Part shown: positions 9,801 through 11,595 of the stretch, one piece after another | Layout of the letters: each line of letters begins with the position of its first letter | Numbering within the stretch: position 1 is the first letter of the stretch | NCBI GenBank assembly: GCA_042088665.1 | Contig: JBELMB010000159.1 | Coordinates: forward strand, 1 to 11,595 | Origin: JBELMB01 sp042088665 | Lineage (GTDB): Bacteria > Pseudomonadota > Alphaproteobacteria > Rhodobacterales > Rhodobacteraceae | Direction: 5' to 3' | DNA length: 11,595 bases | The notes under the pieces: generated by a model | Told to the model about the DNA's origin: nothing | The model's input: the letters and a program-made list of their open reading frames with translations, nothing else | The model's database searches: none | Translations under genes and position numbers: made by a program

Positions 9801-11595
9801 GAACCGCGCCATCGCGGTGGTGAACGGCTACAACATCTCCGACCCGATCCTGCGCGATCTCGCGGTGATCTCTTATGCGCTGACCAACGACACCGACGTG
9901 ATCGAAGGCATCCTGCAGCGCGGTCAGGTGCCGATCGCGGAATCGCAGACCAGCGCCAACCCGATCACGCCCAGCGTGTTCAGTGTGACCGCGCAGACCC
10001 AGACCCTGACCGAAGGGGACGTCGGCACGCAACCCGTGCTCTTCGAGGTCTATCGCACCGGCGACGCCAGCACCGCGGTGACGGTGAACTACGACGTCTC
10101 GGGCGAGGTCAACGCCACGGACTTTGCCAACGGCGCGCCGTTGTCGGGCACGCTGTCCTTTGCGGCGGGATCGCGGCTGGCCGTGGTTGCGCTGGACGTT
10201 CAGGGCGACACCTTGAGCGAAACCGACGAAGACATCACCTTCCGCCTGCTGTCGGTCAGTGATCCGGCGGCACAGATCGGCGCAGGCAGCGCGACGACGA
10301 ACCTGCTGACGGATGACTTCATCCCGAATGGCAACCCCGACAGCTTTGGCGGGTTCGAGGACACCACCATCGTCGAAAACGTGTTGGCAAATGACAGCGA
10401 TGACGATGGCGACAGCCTGACCGTCACCGCGTTCTATTCCAGCAGCGCGCCCAGCTCGCCGATCACCCTTGGCGCGGCACATGTGCTGTCCTCGGGCGAT
10501 ACCGTGACACTGGAGGCGGACGGCACGCTCAGCTACACCCCGCTGGAGAACCTCGCGACCGGCGCGGTGCGCAATCAGGTGCTCTACTACGATGTGTCTG
10601 ACGGTCAGGGCGGCAGCGACCGGGTGAGGGTCGACGTCGCGATCACCGGCATCGTCGACATCGTGAACGCCCGCGGCGATGCCGTGGTCACCGATGAGGA
10701 CAACAGCACCACGATTTCGGTCCTGTCCAACGACAGCGGCTCTGGCCTGTCGGTTCTGTCCATCGACACCACCGGGCTGCAGGGCACGGCGGTCCAGCAG
10801 GGCAACGCCATCGTCTACGACCCCAATGGCCAGTTCGAGGCGCTCGACCCCGGCCAGATCGCCACAGAGACCTTCTCTTACGTGATCGAGGACAACGTGG
10901 GCGATACCGATACCGCCACGGTGACCGTCACTGTCACCGGCCGGTCCGAGCCACCTGTCGCCCTCCCGTTCTCCCAGCAGGCGTTCGAGGACACGCCTGT
11001 CACCTTTGATCCGACCGGTAACGACACTGACCCTGACGGCGATCCGCTCAGCGTCTTTGCGTTGAACCTGACCGGCACTCAGGGCAACGCCTTCATCGCG
11101 CAGACTGGCGAAGTCGTCTATGACACCAACGGCGCGTTCGACTATCTGACCGCGGGCGAGACCGACACGGACACGTTTGTATACACCGTGACGGACGGAC
11201 AGGGCGAAACGGACACCGAGACGGTGACCATGCTGATCACCGGCGTGAACGACCCCCTGAACGTGACACCCGACACCATCACCACGGATGAGGACACGCA
11301 AAGCACAAGCCTGAACCTGCTGGCCAATGACAGCGGCGATGCGCCGGTCTTCACCTCGCTCGACACGACCGGCACGGTTGGGCAGGTGATCGACCTCGGC
11401 AATGGCCAGGTCCGCTATGATCCGAACGGCCAGTTCGAATCTCTGACCCTCGGCCAGAGCGCAACGGACACCTTCACCTATACAGTCACGGATGCCGACG
11501 GCGAGGTCGACACAGCCACCGTCACGGTGACCATCGATGGCCTGAACGAACCGCCGGTGGCAACGGACGATGCCTTCTCCACGGATGAGGACACC
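1..11595 (+). CDS. Giant multidomain extracellular adhesin / RTX-like surface protein, internal part, both ends missing
   Basis: Frame 1 is open for all 3,865 codons; my translation shows no stop and no cysteine. No start can be chosen and no secretion signal or C-terminus is visible. Domains in order (residues): FG-GAP blades 1-280; Ig-like D1 299-399; D2 400-908 with a propeller inside; D3 909-1009; D4 1010-1615 with an FG-GAP propeller inside; D5-D6 1616-1809; D7 1810-2316 with a propeller inside; D8-D10 2317-2626; Calx-beta 2630-3004; vWD-like 3014-3197; linker module to 3320; Calx-beta 3325-3439; D11-D15 3440-3865. Families with this mix are usually exported by type I secretion and act in adhesion, biofilm or cell contact; export and function here are inferred. 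The repeated Asp-rich loops suggest calcium binding. It could equally be annotated as a VCBS, tandem-95 or Ig-like domain protein. The reading frame is certain; the biological role is not. Confidence 0.95.
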   Translation, partial: MDLSTLNGSNGFVLNGIDGGDYSGYSVSSAGDVNGDGFDDVIIGAFLADPNGNESAGESYVVFGSGAGFNASLDLSTLDGSNGFVLNGIESYGYSGRSVASAGDVNGDGFDDVIIGAYNTNASRGESYVVFGSGAGFNASLDLSTLDGSNGFVIKGVDVVDYSGWSVSSAGDVNGDGVDDLIIGAWGADPNGNDSAGESYVVFGSNAGFNASLELLYDLNGSNGFVLNGVDSSDSSGRSVSAAGDVNGDGVDDLIIGAAYADPNGTSNAGESYVVFGNAGIGLTDTATVTVTVQGVNDDPTALADSFTTDEDNATTFTVLGNDTDPENDTLSVTGFDTTGTQGTVTDNGAGSFTYDPNGQFETLGVGDSATDSFTYTIDDGNGGTDTGTVTVTIDGVNDAPVAVNDTISSPMDEILVNVTTVGSQTTPEVAALSNGRVVAVWVQEGLNGADADLRARVFNADGTPATGEIIVSETGDGAVTGVPVVTTTAAGGFAIGWSQSQSGASDVYGRIYDGNGANPTAVFDVNAAQSGNHATLINDVVGLANGQIIYTYQGPGIETIVTDNPTGEGIGVRIFDANGSAASGEFQINDDDTGLQRLSAVVEYPPVNGVSVGAVYVYTSPDSDGEGIYIRTQSFASGASPDDDVNVWTGGDQTDPDIAITPNNIMVVWTSDQSGSNEIKGTILDQNSGYIGIGDIDISDPQGDPAENAKVTALADGRFVVTWGSTTNENIYARIYENNAGWSGSSPILIGSRPQGIQTTPDVTEMANGQLLFVWASNDGIGDTSGNPNIDPSGFGIKMTMLASDGSYVLAAASTNEDSSIVISGATLVANDTDIEGDTLSVASVGPAAQGTVTDNNDGTFTYDPNGAFESLGVGETGSDVFSYTVEDGNGGTDIASVTVTISGVNDAPTALADSVTADEDNATTFTVLGNDPDPESDTLSVTGFDTTGTQGSVTDNGAGSFTYDPNGQFEALDSGESATDSFTYTIDDGNGGTDVATVTVTVTGVDDIPTATDDTVSTDEDTAQTFDYQGNDTVPGGTTTTVDVTGTQGTVTDNGDGTFTYDPNGAFDNLGVGQSATDTFTYTLETGGGGVAFPAAFELSSLNGSNGFVLNGIDAYDQSGYSVSSAGDVNGDGVDDVIIGAFGGDPNGNSFAGESYVVFGSVAGFNASLDLSTLNGSNGFVLNGIDASDYSGWSVSSAGDVNGDGIDDVIIGADTADPNGNPAAGESYVVFGSGAGFNASLDLSSLNGSNGFVINGIDAIDLSGTSVSSAGDVNGDGVDDLVIGAYDADPNGNSSAGESYVVFGSGAGFNASLDLSSLNGSNGFVLNGIDGDDRSGISVSAAGDVNGDGFDDVIIGAYYADPNGTDRAGESYIVFGSGAGFSASLDLSTLDGSNGFVLNGIDAQDYSGISVSSAGDVNGDGFDDLIIGAYGGDPNGTNSAGESYVVFGSGAGFNASLDLSSLNGSNGFVINGVDGDDDSGHSVASAGDVNGDGYDDLIIGAYRADPNGNNDSGESYVVFGSGAGFNASLDLSTLNGSNGFVLNGVDAGDGSGYSVSSAGDVNGDGVDDLIIGARTADPNGNSQAGESYVVFGSAGIGLTDTATVTVTVQGVNDDPSAVADSVTTDEDTATTIAVLGNDTDPESDTLSVTSASAPNGTVVVEPDNTLTYTPDANFNGADTITYQISDGQGGTDTGSVSVTVNPINDAPQPVNDTETTTESGAITFNVLTNDSDPDSGDTLNIVSVTSTGLEGELTNNGGGSFTYDPNGQFDFLGAGEAGTEVFEYTVQDNAGATETATVTISVGGVNFDPVANDDGLPGGEVIVNTDTDGSQFEPVIRALEGGGHVVVWQTAYPDNGSTAYQIRAQIYDSAGQPSGSEFQVNSSDNGIEADQDVVALANGGFAVAWLTTDSAIDGSGFALRARIFDENGQEVAAEVTVNDRTANNQRDVQTTALSDGRFIAVWESGDAVDDPSGNGVKAKIFNADGTVDVAEFLVNETTDFNQRQPAVVELTDGRFAVAWHSGDAFHSSGRGDSIVARIYNSDGTAAGSEFSVEGTATANKAVPAIAALPNGQFVVVYADLVNSAIQLRSQIVDGNGVTVGTNDRIDDGTAPLYLDINEDFRPAVTTLTDGRFVVTWSTNSTVDGSFGAVMARILNADGTLAKATFVLNEETDSHQSNPSVSALPDGGFVATWQGTDASGQGIRALRFDAAGDPVNAQLITTDEDTPLTIDAATLLANDSDADGDALTITGIETAATQGTVTDNGDGTFTYDPTSAYAALTAGQTATDSFVYTVSDGEGGTDTATVTVTVEGNDDFLSVVGEILTVGENDPATALDVLANDLGDGLSVTAIDTTGTQGVVVNNNDGTVSYDPNGAFAGLIGGQSTTDTFAYTVTDSGGQTETATVTVTIEGANEAPTAAADSASVTENLAVSGNLLTNDSDPEAAGPLTVTAINGTQSYVGRFSTLPSQAELRVNTDGSFTYESGAAFDSLAAGETTTDTFQYTVADVDGGSSTGTATITITGTDDPLTPYTLTARTNEDQLTVITVDLDALDPDTPASITGFDASGLPGTVQQTGANTFEFDPRGAYDALNPGQSDTGSFTFEIASGGATDTMTVDLTIDGLAEPIPEVSFAQTFYTLTEGDSGVQTLSIEVKRTGPLTETLSVDYALNLLGNLTASDLSGPTSGTVTFGTSQDTVLINVGIAGDLIDENTENFTVGLSNPVRPGGGDVTITTSSTFVQVNDNDDPVRYSVQSLNPQTEGDPGDNSVVTFTITRNSTLAAGSVDYELQLGSGGASLNAADFEPGTQFSGTVAFAAGEGSQQISFNIAEDYDVEPNETAVLAISNPSFAGGSATIGQTTAGLTLRNDDTRQVSLQQLTNPEKYISEGDSGTTPVTFTVLRSGPLTETITVSYDLVAGAPEVSAGITRVDATAGDFANGLVTGGQVIFAPGQTTATITVDVVGDTEFEANDGFSLQLTGASSSNPNVNVQIGNTRESVVIRNDDGVPDVPTNGVAASVVGAQAFTTFDGVAYRAQLEGDYTLLQTQSGDPDPINVQGRFEAYPGSALAPVLTGIALELHGKTIEIGTGATPVLIDGVAPTVSEQELGAIDIDGDNIVDVIIEDEVTFLNTTQTVVEGRQITVILNDANEQLRIFRGEDFLSATVYLSEDSGGHAGAVEGLLGNGDGQLGNEFGLPGGAALPTGAAPVTGGVQEPTYEFFYGTGSFAGTGYLDSWEASGGSTLFNSAASTGNVLPIVYDESDLPADVLNRAIAVVNGYNISDPILRDLAVISYALTNDTDVIEGILQRGQVPIAESQTSANPITPSVFSVTAQTQTLTEGDVGTQPVLFEVYRTGDASTAVTVNYDVSGEVNATDFANGAPLSGTLSFAAGSRLAVVALDVQGDTLSETDEDITFRLLSVSDPAAQIGAGSATTNLLTDDFIPNGNPDSFGGFEDTTIVENVLANDSDDDGDSLTVTAFYSSSAPSSPITLGAAHVLSSGDTVTLEADGTLSYTPLENLATGAVRNQVLYYDVSDGQGGSDRVRVDVAITGIVDIVNARGDAVVTDEDNSTTISVLSNDSGSGLSVLSIDTTGLQGTAVQQGNAIVYDPNGQFEALDPGQIATETFSYVIEDNVGDTDTATVTVTVTGRSEPPVALPFSQQAFEDTPVTFDPTGNDTDPDGDPLSVFALNLTGTQGNAFIAQTGEVVYDTNGAFDYLTAGETDTDTFVYTVTDGQGETDTETVTMLITGVNDPLNVTPDTITTDEDTQSTSLNLLANDSGDAPVFTSLDTTGTVGQVIDLGNGQVRYDPNGQFESLTLGQSATDTFTYTVTDADGEVDTATVTVTIDGLNEPPVATDDAFSTDEDT
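838..894 (+). other. Closing strands of a VCBS/cadherin-like Ig domain (host of the upstream propeller)
   Basis: The segment GIGLTDTATVTVTVQGVND is the typical last strand and linker of VCBS/cadherin-like domains. It directly follows the last FG-GAP blade, with no preceding Ig strands in the window. It matches the sequence that closes the split domain D4 at 4792-4845, so the propeller here is probably nested in the same way. Confidence 0.8.
841..900 (+). repeat. Exact 60-base repeat, copy 1 (copy 2 at 4792-4851)
   Basis: Bases 841-900 are identical to 4792-4851 by eye, synonymous positions included. The similarity extends upstream into the last FG-GAP blade and downstream into the next Ig-like domain. 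This indicates recent duplication or gene conversion of the propeller-exit region. Confidence 0.88.
883..1086 (+). repeat. Near-identical 204-base segment, copy 1 (copy 2 at 2713-2916)
   Basis: An ungapped comparison by eye with 2713-2916 shows 8 differences in 204 bases. Similarity continues more weakly to about 1170/3000. It covers most of D1 and D3, so one of these domains looks like a recent copy of the other, or they have been homogenised. Confidence 0.85.
895..1197 (+). other. Ig-like VCBS/cadherin-like domain D1
   Basis: About 101 residues. It opens with TTDEDNATT, carries the Asp-rich loop GNDTDPENDTL, then GSFTYDPNGQFETL and TDSFTYTIDDGNGGTDTGTV, and ends in GVND. These are the hallmark strands of tandem-95/VCBS/cadherin-like stalk domains. 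The acidic loop probably binds calcium at domain junctions (family knowledge). Its DNA is nearly identical to D3. Confidence 0.88.
1198..2724 (+). other. Split Ig-like domain D2, interrupted by a seven-bladed propeller
   Basis: The first strand, APVAVNDTISSPMD, is at 1198-1239. The rest of the Ig-like domain resumes at about 2443 with STNEDSSIVIS, then the acidic loop NDTDIEGDTL, GTFTYDPNGAFESL and VFSYTVEDGNGGTD, ending GVND at 2724. Between them lie roughly 395 residues of propeller sequence. The two parts join into one canonical domain of normal length if the propeller is removed, which is the evidence for nesting rather than simple succession. Confidence 0.75.
1249..2430 (+). repeat. Seven-bladed beta-propeller of 'DGRFVVTW' blades, first copy (divergent)
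   Basis: Seven divergent repeats of about 51-66 residues. Each has a strand such as LxNGRVVAVW or LADGRFVVTW, a loop, and then an (R)xRI(F/Y)xxxG strand. The landmark aromatic codons (Trp, or Tyr in blades 3 and 4) are at 1324, 1492, 1657, 1855, 2008, 2170 and 2326. Blade 4 is the most degenerate. The array opens with EILVNxxTxGSQ, closely matching the opening of the propeller at 5482-6657. Blades of this kind are common in giant extracellular proteins of Rhodobacterales and rhizobia, but I cannot name a family securely. A carbohydrate or protein binding role is inference from the fold. Confidence 0.75.
2713..2916 (+). repeat. Near-identical 204-base segment, copy 2 (copy 1 at 883-1086)
   Basis: In-frame second copy, 1,830 bases downstream of the first. 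Between the two copies lie split domain D2 and its propeller, so the duplicated unit may have been 'Ig domain plus propeller-bearing domain'. Confidence 0.85.
2725..3027 (+). other. Ig-like VCBS/cadherin-like domain D3
   Basis: About 101 residues: VTADEDNATTFTVL, acidic loop GNDPDPESDTL, GSFTYDPNGQFEAL, TDSFTYTIDDGNGGTD, then VTGVDD in place of the usual GVND. Probably a rigid stalk module. It is nearly the same as D1 at the DNA level. Confidence 0.88.
3028..4845 (+). other. Split Ig-like domain D4, interrupted by an FG-GAP propeller
   Basis: The Ig-like part runs from 3028 (TATDDTVSTDEDTAQTF) through GTFTYDPNGAFDNL to TDTFTYTLETGGGG at about 3276. The propeller follows, and the expected partner strand (G)LTDTATVTVTV appears at about 4798-4830. 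In intact neighbours this hairpin reads TFTYTxxDGNGGTDTATVTVTV, so the propeller sits in the loop of the last hairpin. D4 lacks the usual Asp-rich NDxDPDxD loop; it reads GNDTVPGGTT. Confidence 0.78.
3277..4791 (+). repeat. Complete seven-bladed FG-GAP (integrin-alpha type) beta-propeller
   Basis: Units start at 3295, 3511, 3727, 3943, 4159, 4375 and 4591, at an exact period of 216 bases (72 residues). Every unit has GSNGFV(L/I)NG, SGxSV, the EF-hand-like calcium loop DVNGDGxDD, IIGA, DPNG and GESY(V/I)VFG. Seven units is the number needed to close an integrin-type propeller, so the domain looks complete. Framework codons are almost invariant between units, whereas codons around SGxSV and just after IIGA and DPNG vary strongly. 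Integrin-alpha heads use this fold to bind ligands; the ligand here is unknown. Confidence 0.93.
4792..4851 (+). repeat. Exact 60-base repeat, copy 2 (copy 1 at 841-900)
   Basis: This is the second copy of the propeller-exit segment, in the same frame 3,951 bases downstream. It encodes the last strand of split domain D4 and the first residues of D5. Confidence 0.88.
4846..5121 (+). other. Ig-like tandem-95/cadherin-like domain D5
   Basis: About 92 residues: TTDEDTATTIAVL, acidic loop GNDTDPESDTLSV, then NTLTYTPDANFNGADTITY and SDGQGGTD, ending INDAP. The FNGADTITY form marks a different subfamily from the YDPNGQFE form of D1, D3 and D6. Confidence 0.87.
5122..5427 (+). other. Ig-like VCBS/cadherin-like domain D6
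   Basis: About 102 residues with VNDTETTTESGAITFNVL, acidic loop TNDSDPDSGDTL, GSFTYDPNGQFDFL and EVFEYTVQDNAGATETATV. It ends GVNFDP, an unusual form of the GVNDxP linker. Confidence 0.85.
5428..6948 (+). other. Split Ig-like domain D7, interrupted by a seven-bladed propeller
   Basis: The first strand, DPVANDDGLPG, is at 5428-5460. The Ig-like domain resumes at 6661 with ITTDEDTPLTIDAATLL, followed by ANDSDADGDAL, GTFTYDPTSAYAAL and DSFVYTVSDGEGGTDTATV, ending GNDD. In an ordinary domain the PVANDD strand is followed at once by TTDEDTPLTI, so the propeller occupies the link after the first strand. This is the same insertion point as in D2. Confidence 0.78.
5482..6657 (+). repeat. Seven-bladed beta-propeller of 'DGRFVVTW' blades, second copy (regular)
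   Basis: Seven regular blades with landmark aromatics (Trp, Tyr in blade 5) at 5548, 5719, 5890, 6061, 6235, 6412 and 6580, a spacing of 56-59 residues. A typical blade reads ALSDGRFIAVW, a loop, then VKAKIFNADG and EFLVNETT. The array starts with GEVIVNTDTDGSQ, which looks like the outer strand of a blade supplied from the N-terminal side, suggesting strand-exchange (Velcro) closure. The 3' half carries codons that are scarce in most of the gene (GTA, ATA, AGG, GCA). Function unknown; ligand binding is inferred from the fold. Confidence 0.8.
6949..7245 (+). other. Ig-like VCBS/cadherin-like domain D8, lacking the acidic loop
   Basis: About 99 residues: GEILTVGENDPATALDVL, a shortened loop NDLGDGLSV instead of NDxDPDxDxL, GTVSYDPNGAFAGL, TDTFAYTVTDSGGQTETATV, ending EGANE. 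The loss of the acidic loop suggests a lost or weaker calcium site at this junction. Confidence 0.83.
7246..7581 (+). other. Ig-like VCBS domain D9 with an extended loop
   Basis: About 112 residues, longer than its neighbours. It has SASVTENLAVSGNLL, acidic loop TNDSDPEAAGPL, then an extra stretch around 7369-7420 including YVGRFSTLPSQAEL, followed by DGSFTYESGAAFDSL and TDTFQYTVADVDGGSSTGTA. The 'NGT... plus long strand' form is typical of true VCBS repeats. Confidence 0.83.
7582..7878 (+). other. Degenerate Ig-like domain D10
   Basis: About 99 residues. The strands TARTNEDQLTVITVDL, TGFDASGLPGTVQQ, FEFDPRGAYDALNPGQ and GSFTFEIASGGATDTMTV follow the VCBS plan, but the acidic loop is altered to ALDPDTPAS. 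It is the last Ig-like domain before the Calx-beta block. Confidence 0.75.
7888..8241 (+). other. Calx-beta domain 1
   Basis: About 118 residues: EVSFAQTFYTLTEGDSG, VKRTGPLTETLSVDYAL, GTVTFGTSQDTVLINV, DLIDENTENFTVGLSNP and the end VNDNDDP. The TEGD, SVDY, GTVTF and DENTE(N)F steps are the Calx-beta signature (calcium-binding Ig-like fold of Na/Ca exchangers and integrin beta-4). It probably acts as a calcium-dependent stalk module. Confidence 0.88.
8245..8607 (+). other. Calx-beta domain 2
   Basis: About 121 residues: VQSLNPQTEGDPGDNSVVTF, ITRNSTLAAGSVDYEL, NAADFEPGTQFSGTVAFAAG, DVEPNETAVLAISNP and LRNDD. It follows domain 1 directly and has the full Calx-beta order of motifs. Confidence 0.87.
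8617..9012 (+). other. Calx-beta domain 3 with an extended loop
   Basis: About 132 residues: ISEGDSGTTPVTFTVLRSGP, ETITVSYDLVAG, TAGDFANGLVTGGQVIFAPG, DTEFEANDGFSLQLTGASSS and VIRNDDG. It is longer than its neighbours because of an extra loop, VSAGITRVDAT, around 8764-8796. Confidence 0.87.
9040..9591 (+). other. von Willebrand factor type D-like domain, cysteine-free
   Basis: About 184 residues. The start, VVGAQAFTTFDGVAY, corresponds to the vWD opening GDPHFTTFDGxxY but lacks GDPH. It continues with LEGDYTLLQTQ, GIALELHGKTIEI, VLIDGV and EGRQITVILND, and ends with AGAVEGLLGNGDGQLGNEF, matching the GLLGNxDG calcium-site motif of vWD domains. Eukaryotic vWD domains are held by disulfides; this one has no cysteine, as in other bacterial giant proteins. 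The missing GDPH means self-cleavage at an Asp-Pro bond, known for some family members, is not expected at that site. Lying between Calx-beta domains, it may be an adhesive or assembly head (inference). Confidence 0.8.
9592..9960 (+). other. vWD-associated linker and helical module
   Basis: After a Gly/Ala/Pro-rich linker comes YEFFYGTGSFAGTGYLDSW (9649-9705), then an apparently helical stretch: LPADVLNRAIAVVNGY and ISDPILRDLAVISYALTND (9784-9894). It resembles the 'DSLFDYxxGEST... DPxLLxAAxxDVxxTGD' segment I recall behind vWD domains in animal and bacterial proteins. That resemblance is from memory and moderate. It is the only clearly non-beta part of the window. Confidence 0.55.
9973..10317 (+). 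other. Calx-beta domain 4
   Basis: About 115 residues: FSVTAQTQTLTEGDVGTQ, FEVYRTGDASTAVTVNYDV, NATDFANGAPLSGTLSFAAG, DTLSETDEDITFRLLSV and LLTDD. Together with domains 1-3 it brackets the vWD-like module. Confidence 0.87.
10318..10659 (+). other. Ig-like tandem-95/cadherin-like domain D11
   Basis: About 114 residues: PDSFGGFEDTTIVENVL, acidic loop ANDSDDDGDSL, an extended loop SSSAPSSPITLGAAHVLSSG, DGTLSYTPLENL and YYDVSDGQGGSDRVRV, ending ITGIVD. It is longer than most because of the SSS-rich loop, and belongs to the 'LSYTP' type with D5. Confidence 0.82.
10660..10950 (+). other. Ig-like VCBS domain D12, lacking the acidic loop
   Basis: About 97 residues: GDAVVTDEDNSTTISVL, shortened loop SNDSGSGLSV, TTGLQGTAVQQ, IVYDPNGQFEAL and ETFSYVIEDNVGDTDTATV, ending VTGRSEP. 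The usual DPDxD calcium loop is missing, as in D8 and D14. Confidence 0.85.
10951..11253 (+). other. Ig-like VCBS domain D13
   Basis: About 101 residues: SQQAFEDTPVTFDP, acidic loop GNDTDPDGDPL, LTGTQGNAFIAQTG, VVYDTNGAFDYL and DTFVYTVTDGQGETDTETV, ending GVND. It carries the full acidic loop. Confidence 0.87.
11254..11550 (+). other. Ig-like VCBS domain D14, lacking the acidic loop
   Basis: About 99 residues: TPDTITTDEDTQSTSLNLL, shortened loop ANDSGDAPVFTSLDTTG, VRYDPNGQFESL and TDTFTYTVTDADGEVDTATV, ending GLNE. Confidence 0.86.
11551..11595 (+). other. Start of Ig-like domain D15, cut by window end
   Basis: The last 15 residues, PPVATDDAFSTDEDT, are the standard opening of another VCBS/cadherin-like domain, so the stalk continues downstream. 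Confidence 0.85.

Noticed and set aside
9304..11301. Long open frame of 665 codons on the - strand
   Set aside because: Same artefact of GC-rich, repeated Ig-like coding sequence; the translated product shows only echoes of the + strand repeats and no recognisable family.

Overview
The whole window lies inside one giant protein-coding gene on the + strand. Frame 1 reads from the first to the last base (3,865 codons) with no stop, no start signal and no gap between genes, so both ends of the protein are outside the window. GC is high and concentrated at third codon positions. The protein is rich in Asp, Thr, Gly and Asn, has only about eleven lysines by my count, and shows no cysteine in my translation. 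This composition and domain mix fit a secreted, calcium-dependent giant adhesin or RTX-like surface protein of a marine alphaproteobacterium, most likely Rhodobacterales (Roseobacter type). That assignment is inference: no taxonomic marker is present.

Layout by nucleotide: 1-840, end of an FG-GAP (integrin-alpha type) beta-propeller, four blades visible. 841-894, closing strands of its host Ig-like domain. 895-7878, a chain of about ten VCBS/cadherin-like Ig domains (D1-D10), three of them interrupted by a whole propeller: D2 by a seven-bladed 'DGRFVVTW' propeller (about 1249-2430), D4 by a complete seven-bladed FG-GAP propeller (3277-4791), D7 by a second seven-bladed 'DGRFVVTW' propeller (about 5482-6657). 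7888-9012, three Calx-beta domains. 9040-9591, a von Willebrand type D-like domain without cysteines or the GDPH motif, followed by a linker/helical module to about 9960. 9973-10317, a fourth Calx-beta domain. 10318-11595, Ig-like domains D11-D14 and the start of D15.

As a unit, the Ig-like and Calx-beta domains look like a long calcium-stiffened stalk, and the propellers and vWD-like domain are carried on it as probable binding heads. The strongest unusual signals are (1) propellers nested inside Ig-like folds at two recurring sites, each complete one having seven blades, and (2) FG-GAP blades whose framework is almost invariant even at the DNA level, while a few codons vary strongly. By the integrin model those codons fall in loops of a single face. 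No RNA gene, mobile element, CRISPR array, promoter or terminator was seen.
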